Positions 1 to 6,450 are shown, counted from the stretch's first letter. The stretch: 6,566 bases of DNA from Gammaproteobacteria bacterium (GCA_030066245.1 JASJBY010000304.1:1-6566), one strand, 5' to 3'. Notes: generated from the sequence alone by a model not told the origin. A program made the numbers and translations.

Positions 1-473
1 GCCAAGGCGAGGAGGTTGTCGTAGTGAAGCCGATAGCTCCACCCGGGATGCGCCTTATGTTGAGTGTGCAGGGCTTGGCGCAGCCGCTCGCCGAGGCCGT
101 GTGTGCCGGCGTCCTTGCGATGCGCCCTTCTCAGCGCGGCCACGGGGTCGCGTGCTTCGTTCTTCGCTCGGTAGTACCAGCGCTCGATGGTAGAGACACC
201 GAAGGTGACCGGCGAGCCGCTCGTCGGATGTGTCCAGGTGCGCCTGGCGAGCGCCTCGAGTGCGGGGTGCAGCGCGCCGCGCTTGGGCGGAGATGCCAGC
301 AACGGTCCGACGACCGCGAAGCGAAATCGGGCCCAACGTTGGGCCGGCGTACCTTGGTCGTTGTCATTAATGCCACCCCCCTCGGCGAGGCCGATCCTCG
401 CGACGTGGGGGTAACTCTAGGAAGTCATGGCGAGAGCTACCATGTGCATCTTCTGCGGGTCCTCGATGACCAT
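1..473 (-). pseudogene. Transposase/integrase of an insertion element, 3' part beyond window, probably broken
   Basis: On the minus strand an open frame runs from 416 to the left edge. It reads like the N-terminal helix-turn-helix part of integrase-type (IS481/Mu-like, DDE) transposases, with the segments RWARFRFAVVGPLLASPP, FGVSTIERWYYRAKNEARDP and HPGWSYRLHYDNLLAL. The catalytic DDE part would lie outside the window. The frame also extends upstream to an ATG at 473-471 that overlaps the TGA of the zinc-ribbon gene (TGATG), a typical coupled start. It is interrupted by a TAG at 419-417 after 18 codons. Third codon positions are mostly G or C on both sides of the TAG, which suggests the whole stretch was once coding. 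After the TAG there is no ATG, GTG or TTG until well inside the conserved helix-turn-helix region. An ATT at 371-369, preceded by a G-rich stretch, is the only plausible alternative start. The family call is from recognition of the pattern. Loss of function is inferred. Confidence 0.7.
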
Positions 474-1039
474 CACGCTGAGCGCGTCGAGCGCGGAGAA
501 AGAAACTTCAGTAACGCGACGAGCGGCGGCTCGAGCGCGCCGGTGAAGCGCTCGAGCAGAGAGCCTGGGAGCCGATCATGATCGAGCGCGGGCGAGAATC
601 GCGCCTTCTCGACGCGCCACCAAGCCGAGTGCACAAACTCCTCGCGCCACCACTGACGCCAGCGGCGCAGCGTACGCCGGTCAACGCCGAGCAGCGCTTT
701 GAGCTCGATGACGCGTTCGCCCGTCAGCGCCTTCAGGCAGGCCAGCACGAGGACGGCGCCGTAGTAGACGCGCCGCCCGAGGAATCGCACCGAGGGCGGT
801 GTCATCCGCTTGTGGCACCGCGCGCAGCAGAAGCTCAGGCGCCGGGGCTGTTGCGCCTTGAGCGCGCGAGCCGGCCCACCGCGCGGCTTGCGGGGGTAGG
901 TCGCACTATCGAGTCGCCCCCCACATCGTGGACAGCCTGCTCGGCGAGCACACCTTGCCAGGTCGCGGTCGATCGCCAGCAGATAGTCGTACAATCGAGC
1001 GTCCGCAAAAAGCTCATCGCACACAACGAGTCCCCCCAT
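473..1039 (-). CDS. Zinc-ribbon/helix-turn-helix accessory protein of an insertion element
   Basis: A 188-residue protein of the type found directly upstream of integrase-like transposases in mobile elements of proteobacteria. It probably binds the element's DNA, but its exact role is not established. Visible are a CPRCGG zinc knuckle at residues 36-41, the YPRKPRGG motif at 48-55, a second cysteine cluster CCARC at 71-75, and the conserved TPPSVRFLGRRVY at 80-92. A helix-turn-helix follows at about 104-133 (LLGVDRRTLRRWRQWW). The C-terminus has the family-like ending LLKFLSPRSTRS. I chose the ATG at 1039 because the conserved part begins there. The frame stays open upstream to 1195, but that would overlap the divergent SEC-C gene, and the length from 1039 matches the family as I know it. 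A GAGG lies 11 bases upstream of the ATG. The stop overlaps a start codon in the frame of the downstream transposase. The frame has no visible lesion. Confidence 0.75.
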   Translation of the reverse strand: MGGLVVCDELFADARLYDYLLAIDRDLARCARRAGCPRCGGRLDSATYPRKPRGGPARALKAQQPRRLSFCCARCHKRMTPPSVRFLGRRVYYGAVLVLACLKALTGERVIELKALLGVDRRTLRRWRQWWREEFVHSAWWRVEKARFSPALDHDRLPGSLLERFTGALEPPLVALLKFLSPRSTRSA

Positions 1040-1075
1040 GAATGAAGCGACCTCATTGTCGTTGACGAGGCACTG

Positions 1076-1534
1076 ATGGCGAAGATCGGCAGAAATCAGC
1101 CCTGCCCCTGTGGGAGTGGCAAGAAGTACAAGCACTGTTGTCTCAGCAAGGACCAAGCCGCCCGGGCCGCGGCGGCCAGACACACCAAGCAGCACCTCCC
1201 GCGCGCCGCACCATCCGAGACCGGCTTCTTCCTTGGTGAAGACGATCTAGACAAGCTTTCCAACCGCGTCGTCGACCTGATTGACGAGGGGCGTCTGGAG
1301 GAAGCCGAGAGGGTCTGTCAAGAGCTCAAGGAGCAATACCCCGAGGTAATCGACTGGATCCAACGCACCGCGATGTTGCACGAAGCCCGAGGTGAGACAC
1401 AGAAGGCAATCGATTACCACGAGCGCACACTGCAATACATGGACGCGCACCCCGAGGACTTCGAGGAACTGAGCCGCGAACTAGTGCGCACGGCGATTGC
1501 ACGTCTACAGCAATCCCCGGATGCCCCCTCCTGA
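1076..1534 (+). CDS. SEC-C motif protein with TPR-like helices
   Basis: A 152-residue soluble protein. The N-terminus holds a complete SEC-C zinc-binding motif at residues 10-22 (CPCGSGKKYKHCC; ligands C10, C12, C21, C22), as found at the end of SecA and in many small proteins of unknown function. An alanine-rich linker follows. Residues about 58-124 look like two TPR-type helical hairpins (LIDEGRLEEAERVCQELKEQ, then LHEARGETQKAIDYHERTLQ), which suggests protein-protein binding. The start at 1076 has a GACGAGG ribosome binding site with 5 bases of spacing. The insertion-element gene on the other strand starts only 36 bp away, so there is little room for a separate promoter. The gene appears to stand alone. 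No specific function can be given beyond metal binding and probable partner binding. Confidence 0.85.
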   Translation: MAKIGRNQPCPCGSGKKYKHCCLSKDQAARAAAARHTKQHLPRAAPSETGFFLGEDDLDKLSNRVVDLIDEGRLEEAERVCQELKEQYPEVIDWIQRTAMLHEARGETQKAIDYHERTLQYMDAHPEDFEELSRELVRTAIARLQQSPDAPS

Positions 1535-1937
1535 GCAACCTCTGCGATGGCCCCAACAGGTTACCATCGACAAACTTGACCCGAACCGAGCATGTTTCCA
1601 TCAAATAGCTTGATCGTGCTCACCATAGCAGCAGTCTGTTGCCGCGTCCATCCTCTCGGCACCTGCGACTTGAGATACTTAAACGGAAAGTGTGACCCAG
1701 TCCGCAAATCCAGGAAACGCAAATCAGTACACTCGATCGTAGGCCTACACGCACCTTCTTTTCACATCAAATGAGCGGAAGCACGGTCGTCCGGTCCTGT
1801 CTATCGATCCTGGTAAAAACGGAAATCCTCTTCTTTTTATTTGAATATTCCCCCACTTCGCCAGCAGGAACCACAAAGATACGATTTGGCGATCGACGCC
1901 TCAGTTCATGCAACAACACTATACGAGGCTGTCAAGC
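1535..1937. other. 403-bp spacer without a convincing gene
   Basis: Lies between the SEC-C gene and the lipoprotein gene. A short plus-strand frame at 1592-1774 (60 residues) lacks a ribosome binding site and recognisable motifs and is probably not a gene. A weak inverted repeat CGATGG/CCATCG (1545-1550 and 1564-1569, 13-base loop) follows the SEC-C stop but has no T run. Around 1815-1855 the sequence becomes AT-rich, with T and A runs, so the lipoprotein promoter may lie there. I cannot mark -35 and -10 boxes with confidence. Confidence 0.5.
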
Positions 1938-3155
1938 ATGGAAAACTTACGCCTTTCCGGTAGAGCTCAGATCGGCAAGATAGGGTTTTGGGCAATCATT
2001 GTCGTTGCCGCACTGATCGGCTGTTTACCTGGTGGGGGCGGAGGTGGTGGCGGAGACGATAGCGGCTCGGTTCCAGCGCCCGCCTGCGGGATGACTTCGG
2101 ACGAAGTGGTCTTAACTTTGGCGGCGACAGGTGCGATCCCGTCCGAGTGTGTCGCGTTGCTGCCTCCAAGGGAAGACACGTTTTACGAGGCTCCTGAGGC
2201 TCCTGAGGCTCCTGAGGCTCCTGACTCTACTGGGTCTTCTGGGCCTTCTGGGCCTTCTGGAAGTACTGGACGACTGTTCGTCCTGGGCACGGCGGTCGAG
2301 CCCGCCACGGGAAACCTGCAGATCTACGTCCACGGTACCAAAAGCGATGGAAGCCCGCTTGTACTGGCGGATCTCCGGCAGGCGATACTCACGGTAGGCG
2401 GCAGCAACAACTACACCGTCAATGACCCGGAGGTTACACTCGAACAAGTATCGTCCGGCGATAAACTCATGTCTTTGGCGTTCGTGACAGACTACTCCAG
2501 CAGCATGTCGGATGCTGATCTGGACAAGATTGGTGAGGTCTATGCCTCGATTCTCAATGACCTACCTGAGGTGTACGAGGCAGAAGTCGTCAACTTCTCG
2601 CGCAACGTCAAGCTTCGCCGGGACTGGACGGAGGGGTACACGGACCTTTCCGCGCTGCTGGCCGCAGTGCAGCGCGATGACAGCATAAACCGAACAAGTA
2701 CGGCGCTCTATGACGCCATTGGTAGAGCTCTGGAACGCGACGTTTCCGTGCTGGGCGGTCCTTTTACGGAGGGAGACGGGCTCATCGAGCGCTGCCGGGC
2801 GATCCACCTGCTGGTGGTGCACACCGATGGCAAGGAGAACGCGTCCGTGACCTACAGCAAGGCTCAGCTGCTCGCTTTGCTCGAAAGCAGTAGAACCGTC
2901 CCTGTCATGCTGGGTTCGCTGCTCGCCGACACGCAGGAACTAAAGGACTTCGCTGGGCAGCGGGGCGCCTTCGTTTACGCCTACAATGCGGGCGGCATAG
3001 GTCAAGTCGTCAAGAACTGGTCCGATTCACTGCAGAACCTGGCGAAGTTCACGCTGACGCCGGACACCCTGTTCAACAAGGGTGTGGTGATTACTCTGGG
3101 AACACAGACTGTGTCAGTGGAACGTGCGAGCGATGGCCTTTGTGAGGGGCTGTGA
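1938..3155 (+). CDS. von Willebrand factor A domain lipoprotein with repeat-encoded linker
   Basis: A 405-residue predicted lipoprotein. The signal peptide has a positive N-region, a hydrophobic core (FWAIIVVAALIGC) and a lipobox LIGC with the acylated Cys at 29. Leu at +2 would favour the outer membrane under E. coli Lol rules, which may not apply here. Next come a run of eight glycines, then a linker at about residues 84-111 made of four EAP units and a collagen-like GSSGPSGPSGSTG. The vWA domain spans about 178-375. Its MIDAS metal site looks complete: DYSSS at 185-189, a Thr in RTSTALYDAIG near 253-255, and Asp297 in VVHTDGKEN. It therefore probably binds a divalent cation and a protein ligand at the cell surface. 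The ATG at 1938 is preferred over the one at 1908 because it has ACGAGG nine bases upstream and gives a normal-length signal peptide. No partner gene is adjacent. The ligand is unknown. Confidence 0.85.
   Translation: MENLRLSGRAQIGKIGFWAIIVVAALIGCLPGGGGGGGGDDSGSVPAPACGMTSDEVVLTLAATGAIPSECVALLPPREDTFYEAPEAPEAPEAPDSTGSSGPSGPSGSTGRLFVLGTAVEPATGNLQIYVHGTKSDGSPLVLADLRQAILTVGGSNNYTVNDPEVTLEQVSSGDKLMSLAFVTDYSSSMSDADLDKIGEVYASILNDLPEVYEAEVVNFSRNVKLRRDWTEGYTDLSALLAAVQRDDSINRTSTALYDAIGRALERDVSVLGGPFTEGDGLIERCRAIHLLVVHTDGKENASVTYSKAQLLALLESSRTVPVMLGSLLADTQELKDFAGQRGAFVYAYNAGGIGQVVKNWSDSLQNLAKFTLTPDTLFNKGVVITLGTQTVSVERASDGLCEGL
2187..2258 (+). repeat. In-frame 9-bp repeats in the lipoprotein linker
   Basis: Four identical copies of GAGGCTCCT in tandem (2187-2222) encode EAP four times. 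After a short break, TCTGGGTCT/TCTGGGCCT-type 9-bp units (2232-2258) encode Gly-Ser-Ser, Gly-Pro-Ser, Gly-Pro-Ser. The unit length is a multiple of three, so gain or loss of copies by slippage would change linker length without shifting the frame. Confidence 0.9.
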
Positions 3156-3235
3156 CGTAGGTAGTAACACACCATCTGCGGACCCGGGCCCCGTTCCGGC
3201 CTGGAAGGACTGATCATCACTTCCAACTTTTAGCG

Positions 3236-3257
3236 GGCCGGCGTCTGTCAGCCGGCC
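3236..3257 (+). terminator. Possible terminator hairpin after the lipoprotein gene
   Basis: A perfect 7-bp inverted repeat GGCCGGC/GCCGGCC with an 8-base loop, 80 bp after the lipoprotein stop. The following bases (TTACCCTTTG) are only weakly T-rich, so it is not a classical intrinsic terminator. It is the best candidate for ending this transcript. Confidence 0.4.
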
Positions 3258-3321
3258 TTACCCTTTGTGAAGCGGAAGCGTTTGTATTGTCGTTCCACCT
3301 CACAGGCCGCGCTTGAGTTCA

Positions 3322-3356
3322 TTCGCCGTTTACGGGTTACGGTTCGCGGTTTGTGG
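3322..3356. repeat. Five degenerate tandem heptamers
   Basis: Read in sevens, the sequence is TTCGCCG, TTTACGG, GTTACGG, TTCGCGG, TTTGTGG, which fits a consensus near TTYRCGG. Similar heptamer tracts of the 'GGTTCGCGGTTTACGG' kind occur as intergenic repeats in some bacterial genomes. The function is unknown. The tract is short and degenerate here and could be a remnant. Confidence 0.5.
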
Positions 3357-3420
3357 AGCATGGGATGCGTTGACCCTGCATACTCTGTCACGCGGGGACG
3401 ATAGAAAGAGTCAAACAGTT

Positions 3421-3747
3421 TCAGCCCCAGCGTATGCTCGCCTGCACGTCGGCTCCAACGACTTCAGACCAAACGACGACCCCTGTCGCCTCCATTTGGC
3501 GTCGGCGGGAGTACCGGTCCGTCGTGGTATAGCGCACCGTGACGAGTTCACCGGGCATTTCTTGGGCAGAGAACAGACCGTATGCCGCCTCTTGGTTTAT
3601 TGCGAAGGCCAGACCGTCTCGCGAGAGCTGTAGGATCAGACCGCTTACCGTACCGAATTCCCCAGAGATCTCCGCAGCCAAGCGAGCGGCCGCGCGGGAC
3701 GAGATGAGCTTTTCTCGAGTGCCAACCTTGAACATGAACGGGGACAT
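3421..3747 (-). CDS. Small PilZ-like domain protein
   Basis: A 108-residue soluble protein. The pattern of beta strands resembles the PilZ fold: GLILQLSRDGLAFAI at 36-50 corresponds to the usual G-x-(D/N)-x-S-x-x-G strand region, GELVTVRYT at 66-74 to the next strand, and TGVVVWSE plus ADVQASIRW at 88-107 to the closing strands. The classical c-di-GMP contacts are imperfect: there is no clear RxxxR, and the D/N of the D/NxSxxG motif is Gln40 (QLSRDG). If it is a PilZ protein it may not bind the nucleotide. The ATG at 3747 has a good AGGAAA ribosome binding site five bases upstream. It stands alone, with the repeat patch downstream. The plus-strand frames covering the same bases look like shadows. 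The family call is a structural guess from the residue pattern. Confidence 0.5.
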   Translation of the reverse strand: MSPFMFKVGTREKLISSRAAARLAAEISGEFGTVSGLILQLSRDGLAFAINQEAAYGLFSAQEMPGELVTVRYTTTDRYSRRRQMEATGVVVWSEVVGADVQASIRWG

Positions 3748-4442
3748 GGAGCTTTCCTCAGATTCGTCTTCTTTTTATTGCCAACCGCGCAGCCCGCACA
3801 TTCGGGTTTTCCCTGTCTCGGATGTTGCAACGTAAGGCGCGGGGTCCAATGGCGGGTCCCGGCTATACGGAATCGACACTCCTTTCTCTTGAAGGCCGTC
3901 ATATATCCTTCCGTGATTTCCAGCAAGCTCAGGCCATTGGAAAAGCCGTATCCCCCTGCTTCCGCAGACGGAGGAACGTCGGGGATAAGCGATGACATCG
4001 TTCTTTTCCGCCCTGCAGTGTCGGGCAGTAAAGCCTCTCCTTGCAACGTCCCCAGGCCTTGAGCTGTAGAGAGATAGTTCTATTTCCAAGTCATGAAGAA
4101 TCGAGTTATCCGCCTGCAGGAGCGGCCAGATATCCCGTAGTGACAAAACCGACGTGCTCATTGGAGGTGAAAGAGACGACTGCCACGCCTTTTTGCGAGT
4201 AGTATAAGGCCATGCCAAGGCTGAGTACTGAGACCGAGTTCACAGAACGAGAAACGCCGCTGACTATTACGAAGAGGAAAGCGGTATTCAACCAGAACGT
4301 GTCTACTACTTTTAAACAATGACCACGGCTGCGGTCGTCCCACGCTCTACTAGAATGGTGTCTTACGCACGCTTGGCGTACGCTCCGAGCCTCGAACGGA
4401 GACATTTCTGGGGCCAACGCAGAAACTGTCAAACAAGAATGA
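3748..4442. other. About 700-bp stretch with no confident gene
   Basis: Several overlapping medium frames exist on the minus strand (4106-4471, 3775-4218 and 3645-4046), each in a different phase and each overlapping its neighbours, with no recognisable domain. Fragments such as SVLSLGMALYYSQKGVAVVSFTS (4106-4471 frame, near 4150-4220) and GGYGFSNGLSLLEITEGYMTAF (3645-4046 frame, near 3890-3960) look somewhat protein-like. One reading is a single old minus-strand gene broken by frameshifts upstream of the PilZ-like gene. I cannot confirm this, and it may be plain spacer. Confidence 0.35.
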
Positions 4443-4695
4443 ATACACATCCGCTTGGATGCACGACCCAAGCAGATGCTGGAGCGTGCGGTCGCCTATG
4501 CACATAAGAGCCTGTCGGAATTCGTGCTCGGCCAAGCTCTGCATGCTGCCGAAGAGGTCATCCATTAGCACGAGACCCTGGCGCCCAAAGACGCCGATTG
4601 GCAGGTGTTTTTGGACGCCCTGGGAAATCCCCCTCGAGCCGAACGCCAAACTCAAGCGGGCCTACGCCGAGAACGAGAAACCCGACCGGCGATAG
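4443..4695 (+). pseudogene. Decayed DUF1778 (RHH-type) antitoxin
   Basis: Remnant of the antitoxin that in intact modules binds DNA and neutralises a GNAT toxin. In one frame from 4443 it reads IHIRLDARPKQMLERAVA, then KSLSEFVLGQALHAAEEVIH: the ribbon-helix-helix DNA-binding start and following helix of the DUF1778 family. A TAG at 4566-4568 interrupts it, after which the same frame continues HETLAPKDADWQVFLDALGNPP, the family's C-terminal toxin-binding region. Near 4632-4636 one extra base shifts the frame, and the true ending EPNAKLKRAYAENEKPDR is found in the next frame, closing at TAG 4693-4695. The only nearby upstream ATG (4439) is out of frame and the conserved frame is closed by a TGA at 4440-4442, so the 5' end is damaged too. 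It cannot make a full protein. A fragment could start at ATG 4476. The toxin follows after 24 bp. Confidence 0.8.
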
Positions 4696-4719
4696 AGAAT
4701 CCACCGTTTGGAACCCATC

Positions 4720-5201
4720 ATGGCCCCCCTCAGCAAACAGCACGACCGAAGATCAGTCGACAGGGGCCCTCCCTCAAACAATACCTGGGACGATAGGCCA
4801 GCTAGGATATGAGATGGCGGTTTAGCCGGGTACTCGTCGCCTCGCCTCCCAACAAACCTGAGCAGGTAATCGGCTACTACAGCCTGAGCGCCGGCAGCCG
4901 CGATGCCACTGACCTGGCAGACGAATTCCGACGCCGATTGCCCAAGTTTCCGGTTCCAGCGGTCTTGCGAGGGCGGCCGGCTGTTGCCAGACCCCGCCAA
5001 GGCGAAGGGCTCGGCTCCATCCCGCTCGCCGATGCGCTAAAGCGCATGGCTCAGGCCAGGCAGGTAATGGCGGTCTACGCCGTGGTGGTAGATGCCCTGA
5101 ATGAACGGGTAGCCGAGTTCGATGAGCCATTCGGCTTAAGATCCCTGCCCAGCCAACCGCTGGAGTTCTTCCCGCTCATGGATTCCGTCATCACTCTGAT
5201 T
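4720..5201 (+). pseudogene. Decayed GNAT acetyltransferase toxin (TacT-like)
   Basis: Remnant of a toxin that in intact modules acetylates aminoacyl-tRNA and stops translation. It starts at ATG 4720 with MAPLSKQHDRRSVDRG, matching the family's usual opening. Near 4767-4770 one base is missing and the frame changes to SLKQYLGR. TAG codons at 4794-4796 and 4803-4805 then replace what are usually Tyr and Gln in the family pattern (YASQD). From 4809 the frame is open and carries the GNAT core: FSRVLVASPPNK, VIGYYSLSAGS, the acetyl-CoA loop RQGEGLG, LADALKR, and VMAVYAVVVDALNERVAEFDEPFGL. The family usually has a catalytic Tyr in F-Y-x-x-F/Y-G-F. Here it is Asp (FDEPFG). The protein normally ends about at 5201, but the stop is missing and the frame runs on to 5567. 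The several independent lesions show true decay, not one sequencing error. Confidence 0.85.
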
Positions 5202-5865
5202 GACTTGGGTTCGTTTATTTCGCCTCGCGAGCGGCGACCGCCCATAGTCCCAGCCTTCGGGGCGACCCAGACTTCACCTCTGCAGCAACCGCGTGGTCCG
5301 GCCAGGGCCTTGATGCGGCACGGGCCGATCTTGCCGGCCGGAAGCGATATGGTTTTGGTGTTGTATGACACGCACAAACGTCGATGTCGGCGACGAAGCC
5401 GTGCAATTGTTCTGCGCCGGTACCACTTGGCCATCGAAGGCGGCGCAGTTCACTCTGCCTTGCAAACGCTGGCGAACGAGCGCTTCGGACTCGATGAGGC
5501 TCAAAAGCTACCAAGCGCCTTCAGGATTGGCGATCTTGACGACATGCGCACCTATCGAAACTCGTGATTCATTGACACTCTGGCGCAACACACCACGCTC
5601 CAAGTCGACGCGGTATAGGCGAACTGGAGACAGTACACTCATTTCCGGACGCCCACCTTCGGTACGGACACTCACGTTGATGAGACTTTTTCTGGCGCCT
5701 CCTAGAGTATTCCATCATTGCGCGCAGAGTAGGTACTCACTCACTCAGCCATCCGGATGACCGAGGTATCCAGACCTGAGACGCGCCTCTTGGTCTCAGA
5801 GAACGTGGTTACCCCCCCTTTACCGGGCTTCCCCGTGATGCGCGGCGTTCGGTGGGCGCATTCGG
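5202..5865. other. Read-through tail and spacer without a recognised gene
   Basis: From 5202 to 5567 the toxin frame continues without a stop into sequence unrelated to GNAT proteins (for example LRRYHLAIEGGAVHSALQTL around 5420-5480). Minus-strand frames over the same bases (5274-5504 and 5215-5514) are also open, and I recognise none of them. From 5568 to 5865 there is no plausible gene. A perfect inverted repeat CTGAGAC/GTCTCAG (5776-5782 and 5793-5799, 10-base loop) lies about 70 bp past the stop of the hibernation-factor gene and could act in its transcript end, but no T run follows on either strand. Confidence 0.4.
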
Positions 5866-6432
5866 TCAGCCGACGACGTGATGCTTGCCCACGACGGTAA
5901 CGGTGCTGGCCTTGGGCCCGAGGTCGCCAGCCACCTCGGCGAACCGTACCTCCGTGCGGAGCTCCAGCTTGTCAAACGACGCATTCAGGACGCTATTCCT
6001 GTGGGAATAGAGCTCCCGCCGGTCGTCGGTCTGGATCATCCCGTAGTCCTTCTCTGGATACAATCGCGACACCCGTCCGTACGCAGGCGTGTCGTGGGCC
6101 TTGACGTGCCCCCTGCGCCGCCGTGCGTGTTCCTCCACCCGGCGCCGTATGGCTTCGAAAGCATCGCGAATGGCCACGTAAACGTCCTCGTGGGCGTGGT
6201 TGTCTTCAGCGCTCCGGCTAGCCACCAGCTCACCATTGGGCACGGTCAGGTCCACTTTTACGTGGTAGAGATTCCCCTTGTGATGGTGCTTGTGGGGTGC
6301 ATTGATGGTCACGCGACACGCCATCAGCTGCTGATAGAACCGGTCCAGTTTCGTCGCTCTATCGCGAAACGCCGTTTCAACGGCCGCTGAAGGCTGCATA
6401 TTGCGGAAGATAATCTCCAATGGCCGCTTCAT
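5866..6432 (-). CDS. Ribosome hibernation factor (HPF/RaiA family) fused to a cold-shock-like domain
   Basis: A 188-residue cytoplasmic protein. Residues 1-108 are an HPF/RaiA domain, which binds the decoding region of the 30S subunit and silences ribosomes under stress. Visible are PLEIIFRNMQPSAAVE at the start, the basic strand CRVTINAPHKHHHKGNLYHV at 39-58, and the HAHEDVYVAIRDAFEAIRRR helix region at 79-98. Residues 117-183 form a cold-shock-like domain: GRVSRLYPEKDYGMIQTDD, then ELYSHRNSVLN and EVRFAEVAGDLGPKASTV. This fusion is a known architecture in proteobacteria. RNP1-like and RNP2-like positions that are normally Phe are Met132 and Ser143 here, which may weaken RNA binding. The ATG at 6432 is chosen over the upstream GTG/ATG frame because it has a strong GGGAGGGAGA site and matches the family start. 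The leader contains a small hairpin, GTCCG/CGGAC (6456-6460 and 6467-6471). No clear promoter is seen. Confidence 0.9.
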   Translation of the reverse strand: MKRPLEIIFRNMQPSAAVETAFRDRATKLDRFYQQLMACRVTINAPHKHHHKGNLYHVKVDLTVPNGELVASRSAEDNHAHEDVYVAIRDAFEAIRRRVEEHARRRRGHVKAHDTPAYGRVSRLYPEKDYGMIQTDDRRELYSHRNSVLNASFDKLELRTEVRFAEVAGDLGPKASTVTVVGKHHVVG

Positions 6433-6435
6433 AGG

Positions 6436-6450
6436 GTTCTCCCTCCCACT
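6436..6450 (-). promoter_or_regulatory. Strong ribosome binding site of the hibernation factor
   Basis: On the minus strand GGGAGGGAGAAC lies just before the ATG at 6432. This fixes the start and excludes the 30-residue upstream extension, which has no family similarity. Confidence 0.7.

Noticed and set aside
24..581. Long plus-strand frame of 185 codons
   Set aside because: It lies antisense to the integrase and the end of the zinc-ribbon gene, has a low-complexity composition and no recognisable domain. It is a GC-rich shadow.
1040..1195. N-terminal extension of the zinc-ribbon protein to 1195
   Set aside because: The added residues overlap the well-supported SEC-C gene on the other strand and are outside the conserved family region.
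1592..1774. Small plus-strand frame of 60 codons with a hydrophobic start
   Set aside because: No ribosome binding site, no motif, and an irregular basic C-terminus. More likely a chance frame in the spacer.
3313..3633. Plus-strand frame beginning with YGLRFAVCG-like residues
   Set aside because: The start is just the heptamer repeat translated, and the rest is antisense to the PilZ-like gene.
5365..5760. Plus-strand frame of 131 codons after the toxin remnant
   Set aside because: Ser/Thr/Arg-rich composition typical of a wrong frame, no ribosome binding site and no recognisable family.
5878..6390. Plus-strand frame of 170 codons
   Set aside because: Fully antisense to the clear hibernation-factor gene.
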